Source: JBOGZI01 sp050697275 (lineage in GTDB: Bacteria > Actinomycetota > Thermoleophilia > Solirubrobacterales > 70-9). From it: a DNA stretch of 9,790 nucleotides. The DNA is taken from the NCBI GenBank assembly GCA_050697275.1, contig JBOGZI010000064.1, forward strand, positions 1-9,790, given 5' to 3'. The notes under the pieces were generated by a model, which was not told the DNA's origin, did no database searches, and saw nothing but the letters and a program-made list of their open reading frames with translations. Below, in pieces: positions 7,401-9,790 of the stretch. Numbering within the stretch: the first letter of the stretch is position 1; every line of letters starts with the position of its first letter. Made by a program: the position numbers and the translations under genes.

Positions 7401-9269
7401 TCAGCAGCCCAGCTTCCGGAGTCGGCGGCGGATCTTCCGCCTCTTCTTCTTCGACTTCGCCTTCTTCAGCTTGGCGCGGAGGATCGCGCACTCTGGGTTC
7501 TCGGTGGCGACCGGGGTCTGGGCCAGCGGGGTGGGCGTGATGGTCGGGGGTGCGGGCACAAAGGTGCTGACGGTCACGGTGCGGGTCGCAGGCGTCTGAT
7601 CGGCGCTCCCGTTCTCGTCCTCGTCCACGGCGCGGACGGCGAGCGCATGTGTGCCGTCGGAGAGCGGGCCGACACTGCAGTTGGCGGGACACGCCTGGAA
7701 GGCGCCGCCGTCCACCCTGACCTGGAAGTTGGAGGTCTCATCGGCCATCAGCGTGTAGGTGGGCGTCGAGTCATTGACCGTCGCGCCGTTTGCCGGGCCG
7801 GCGATGATGCTGGTCTGCGGCGCGTTGTCGATCGTCTCGCAGTTGCTCAACGCGTCCACCCCGGCCTCGTCCGCGATCGCCTCGTCGCCGTCCGCGGCGG
7901 CGACGCAGTCGACCGTGTCGAGGATGCCGTCGAGGACGTTGATCCGGTTGGCGAGGGCGTTCCCGGTCAGCATGTCGCCGAAGGGACTGCCGGTCAGGTT
8001 CTCGACGTCATGATCCGTGTCGGCGTCGAGGGGTCCGTCGACCAAAGTGTCGTTGCCGGCCCCGCCGGTCGTCTGGGCCATTCCGGTCTCGGCCAGATCC
8101 AGGCTGAAGGTGACCGGCCCCGTGGAGCCGAGCGCGAAGCTTGCCGTGTCGTTCCCCGCGTCGCCCCTGATCAGATCATTCCCTTGCCCCCCGATCAGGA
8201 AATCGTTCCCGGCGTTGCCGACGACGCTGTCGTTGCCCCCCAGCCCGTTGACGATGTCACTGCCGGCGTCATTGGTGAGGTTCCCTCCGAACACCATGTT
8301 GTCCCCGTTGTCACCGGTCACGCGGTCGGGTCCGTTCGTGCCGACCACATGCTCGGCGTTGCTGACCTGGTCGATCCCGGTATCCGGGCCCGTGTTCTGA
8401 GGCCCCGCCTGGCTGAGGTCGATCGTGACGCCGGCGGCGCTCGGGAAGTTCTCGTAGGAGGCGAAGTCCTGGGTGCCGCCACCGCCGTCGTAGGTGTCGT
8501 TGCCCTGCCCCATCTCGAAGGAGTCCTGGCCGGAGCCCCCGACCAGGCCGTCATTCCCCGGCCCGCCGTCGAAGTTGCCGCCGGCGCTTCCGGAGCGGAA
8601 GGTCTCGTTTCCGTGCGACGGGAATGCCCTCATGTCGATTGCCGTCGGCCCCGTGAACGAAGCCGATCCCGTGCCGTCACCGGTGAAGGTGTCATTCCCC
8701 GTCCCGGGGTTCAAGAACCAGAGCAGATCGACGCCGGTCAGGGTCATGTCGTCACTGTCGTCGTCCCCGTTCAGGTCTCCGCCGGTCATGCCCCCGCCGA
8801 TGTCCCCGAACTGGAAGCTCTGGTCGGCGCTCTCGGTGCCGCCGTCGATCCGGAGCTCGTCACTCCCGTCGGCGTCCGCTTGATAGGTGACCTCGATCTC
8901 AGGCGTCCCGCCCTCGGCGCCGAGCCCCGGCTCGAGGCGGCCGTTGACGAAGTTGAGAGTTAGGGCGGTTGCCTGGTTGGTGGAGCTGGTCTCGTCCACC
9001 GTGATCAAGGCCGTGGTGGAGACCGTCGGGGTGGCTGTGCAAGTGACCGGGCTGCTCAGGTCGGCGTTGTCATCGACGAGAACGTCGTCGCCCGGGTCAG
9101 CCTCACGCCCCAGGAACACGGCTGGGCTCGCGTCAGTCACCGTCACGGTAAGCACTCCGCTCGTGAAGTCGCAGGTGACAGCGGCCGCGGCCGCGCTCGG
9201 GAGGGCCAGGCCGGCGAGCAGGGCCGCCGGCGCGGCGAGCAACGCGATCCGTCGTCGAGGGGAGGCCAT
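7401..9269 (-). CDS. Sec-exported RTX calcium-binding-repeat protein with Ig-like domain and basic tail
   Basis: A 622-residue protein starting at ATG 9269-9267. It has an N-terminal signal peptide (MASPRRR, long Ala/Leu core, cleavage near residue 30). An N-terminal domain of unknown type (31-200) holds an Asp-rich GDLNGDDDSDD stretch. Residues about 235-435 carry hemolysin-type GGxGxDxLx nonapeptides in two runs (235-261 and 342-374), which in known families bind calcium and form a beta roll. A bacterial Ig-like segment (about 484-567) follows, with the AVRAVDEDENG pattern typical of such modules. The end is a Pro/Thr linker (568-592) and a Lys/Arg-rich tail with Cys594 and terminal Cys622. 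RTX proteins usually leave by type I secretion without a Sec signal; here the Sec signal predicts a different route. No toxin, protease or lipase motif is visible. It is divergent from priA and is first in a two-gene operon with the beta-helix gene. Confidence 0.87.
   Translation of the reverse strand: MASPRRRIALLAAPAALLAGLALPSAAAAAVTCDFTSGVLTVTVTDASPAVFLGREADPGDDVLVDDNADLSSPVTCTATPTVSTTALITVDETSSTNQATALTLNFVNGRLEPGLGAEGGTPEIEVTYQADADGSDELRIDGGTESADQSFQFGDIGGGMTGGDLNGDDDSDDMTLTGVDLLWFLNPGTGNDTFTGDGTGSASFTGPTAIDMRAFPSHGNETFRSGSAGGNFDGGPGNDGLVGGSGQDSFEMGQGNDTYDGGGGTQDFASYENFPSAAGVTIDLSQAGPQNTGPDTGIDQVSNAEHVVGTNGPDRVTGDNGDNMVFGGNLTNDAGSDIVNGLGGNDSVVGNAGNDFLIGGQGNDLIRGDAGNDTASFALGSTGPVTFSLDLAETGMAQTTGGAGNDTLVDGPLDADTDHDVENLTGSPFGDMLTGNALANRINVLDGILDTVDCVAAADGDEAIADEAGVDALSNCETIDNAPQTSIIAGPANGATVNDSTPTYTLMADETSNFQVRVDGGAFQACPANCSVGPLSDGTHALAVRAVDEDENGSADQTPATRTVTVSTFVPAPPTITPTPLAQTPVATENPECAILRAKLKKAKSKKKRRKIRRRLRKLGC
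8148..8246 (-). repeat. Four tandem RTX nonapeptide codons (27-bp period), downstream run
   Basis: Residues 342-374 read as nonapeptides GLGGNDSVV, GNAGNDFLI, GGQGNDLIR, GDAGND. The DNA is a degenerate 27-bp tandem repeat; on the plus strand it shows recurring GTCGTTGCC/TCATTCCC-like blocks. It encodes a calcium-binding beta roll. Confidence 0.8.
8487..8567 (-). repeat. Three tandem RTX nonapeptide codons, upstream run
   Basis: Residues 235-261 read as GGPGNDGLV, GGSGQDSFE, MGQGNDTYD. The run is followed by a Gly stretch and by a non-repeat segment before the second RTX run. A single replacement (Gln for Asn in the second unit) is the only deviation from the consensus calcium-site positions. 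Confidence 0.75.
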
Positions 9270-9282
9270 CCTGGCTCGTCAG

Positions 9283-9311
9283 AGCCTAAGTGTCAGCCCG
9301 CTGACAGTCCA
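9283..9311 (-). promoter_or_regulatory. Candidate promoter of the RTX/beta-helix operon
   Basis: On the minus strand TGGACT (9311-9306; 4 of 6 matches to TTGACA) is followed after exactly 17 nt by TAGGCT (9288-9283; TAnnnT). The RTX ATG is 13 nt downstream of the -10, leaving a short leader and only a weak ribosome binding site. The spacer between the two boxes is almost filled by a palindrome. Matches are modest, so this is tentative. Confidence 0.3.
9291..9306. promoter_or_regulatory. Palindrome TGTCAGC-CC-GCTGACA, candidate operator
   Basis: A perfect 7-bp inverted repeat with a 2-nt centre lies in the divergent gap, 22 nt upstream of the RTX start and between its candidate -35 and -10 boxes. 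A dimeric repressor bound here would block the RTX operon. It could also influence priA, whose start is 93 nt away. No regulator is encoded in the window, and I do not recognise the motif. Confidence 0.4.
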
Positions 9312-9366
9312 TTGGCAGAAACGATGAGGCTGGGAGCGCGTCCGTGCGCGCACCTGACCGCGAGGG

Positions 9367-9381
9367 TGCTCCGCCGGAGCA
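9367..9381. promoter_or_regulatory. Palindrome TGCTCCG-C-CGGAGCA upstream of priA
   Basis: A perfect 7-bp inverted repeat with a 1-nt centre sits just upstream of the candidate priA -10 box, about where the -35 box would be. It could be an operator, a small hairpin, or a dispersed intergenic repeat of a GC-rich genome. Confidence 0.35.
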
Positions 9382-9386
9382 ACCCG

Positions 9387-9392
9387 TTTAAT
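9387..9392 (+). promoter_or_regulatory. Candidate -10 TTTAAT of a leaderless priA promoter
   Basis: TTTAAT matches TATAAT at 5 of 6 positions and is followed after 6 nt by the GTG start of priA (9399). This spacing would place the transcription start at or next to the first base of the start codon, as in leaderless actinobacterial mRNAs. No good Shine-Dalgarno precedes the GTG, and no consensus -35 is seen. Confidence 0.42.
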
Positions 9393-9398
9393 CAGGTA

Positions 9399-9790
9399 GT
9401 GGCCATAGCCAAGGTCGAGCCGCTGCTCACCACCCGGTCAGTGACCGGTCCGTTCGACTACCGGCTGCCCGAAGCCATGGAGGGGGTGGGGGTCGGCTCC
9501 GTGCTGGTGGTGCCCTTCGGGCGCCGCAGGGTCAAGGGCGTCGTGGTCGGGATGGCCGAGACCAGCGAGCTGCCGCCCGACCGGCTGGCCGAGCCGCTCG
9601 AGGCGCTGGAGGCCGGCGTGCCGCCGGAGCTGGTCGAGCTGGGGCGCTGGGTCGGGCAGGAGTACTGCTCCACGCCGGCGCGCGGGCTCGGGCTGGTGCT
9701 GCCCCCCGGGACCGGGACCGGCGCCGAGGCGCGGCGGGTGCGACCGCTGGTCGAGCTGGAGGTGGAGGCAACCCTCGAGGGGTCCGAGGC
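9399..9790 (+). CDS. priA: Primosomal protein N' (PriA), N-terminal part, runs off the window
   Basis: Replication-restart protein that recognises stalled forks. Only 130 codons are visible. The GTG at 9399 is chosen because it gives the typical opening VAIAKVEPLLTTRSVTGPFD, followed by YRLPEAMEGVGVGSVLVVPFGRRRVKGVVVGM (residues 26-57), the hallmark of the PriA 3'-DNA-binding domain. The next part, ELVELGRWVGQEYCSTPARGLGLVLPPG (residues 77-104), leads towards the winged-helix linker. The reading frame is open back to a TGA near 9325, so an earlier start is possible but would add residues the family lacks. Many actinobacterial PriA proteins have a degenerate helicase core, but that part lies outside the window and cannot be judged. 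The gene is divergent from the RTX gene, and no ribosome binding site is visible. Confidence 0.93.
   Translation, partial: MAIAKVEPLLTTRSVTGPFDYRLPEAMEGVGVGSVLVVPFGRRRVKGVVVGMAETSELPPDRLAEPLEALEAGVPPELVELGRWVGQEYCSTPARGLGLVLPPGTGTGAEARRVRPLVELEVEATLEGSE

Noticed and set aside
8140..8570. Repeated short DNA blocks considered as a CRISPR-like or tandem non-coding array
   Set aside because: The 27-bp period is degenerate and in frame, and encodes RTX nonapeptides.
7164..8963. 599-codon plus-strand open frame opposite the RTX and beta-helix genes
   Set aside because: The minus-strand proteins have signal peptides, repeats and coherent domains; the plus-strand translation is low-complexity Val/Gly/Arg/Asp with none.

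Overview
The window looks like a chromosomal segment from a high-GC actinobacterium. The best guess is class Thermoleophilia (Solirubrobacterales). This rests on strong G/C at third codon positions, GTG starts, 4-nt stop/start overlaps, and secreted proteins that end in a Pro/Thr linker plus a Lys/Arg-rich Cys-containing tail, a style I associate with that group. The taxonomy is inference from sequence style and protein recall, not from a marker search.

Layout: (1) 1-319, minus strand, the start of a small cupin protein that runs off the left edge. (2) 320-405, a short divergent promoter region. (3) 406-5843, plus strand, a compact four-gene run: cmk (CMP kinase), der (double-GTPase ribosome assembly factor), a DUF3352-type single-pass membrane protein with a long charged cytoplasmic tail, and metK (S-adenosylmethionine synthetase). 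Two of the three junctions are 4-nt overlaps (GTGA, ATGA); the third is a 10-nt gap holding a good Shine-Dalgarno sequence. This suggests one transcription unit with coupled translation. (4) 5861-9269, minus strand, two exported proteins read toward metK: an RTX/calcium-binding-repeat protein first, then a right-handed beta-helix protein starting 4 nt after its stop. Both have N-terminal Sec signals, unrelated ectodomains, and the same kind of C-terminus: a Pro/Thr linker followed by a basic tail containing two cysteines. (5) 9270-9398, a divergent regulatory region with two near-perfect palindromes. (6) 9399-9790, plus strand, the N-terminal part of priA, running off the right edge.

The housekeeping genes cover nucleotide supply, ribosome assembly, methyl-donor synthesis and replication restart. 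metK and priA are commonly close together in actinobacteria, so the convergent/divergent pair of surface-protein genes looks like accessory cargo placed between them. The most interesting signal is the matching basic Cys-containing tail on the two secreted proteins, a candidate surface-retention or sorting element. Second is the DUF3352 protein, which sits inside an essential-gene operon and carries a duplicated Pro-Arg-Pro-Lys motif around a polyampholyte segment. No tRNA, rRNA, CRISPR array, insertion sequence or phage gene was seen. No stretch longer than 300 bases lacks a gene.
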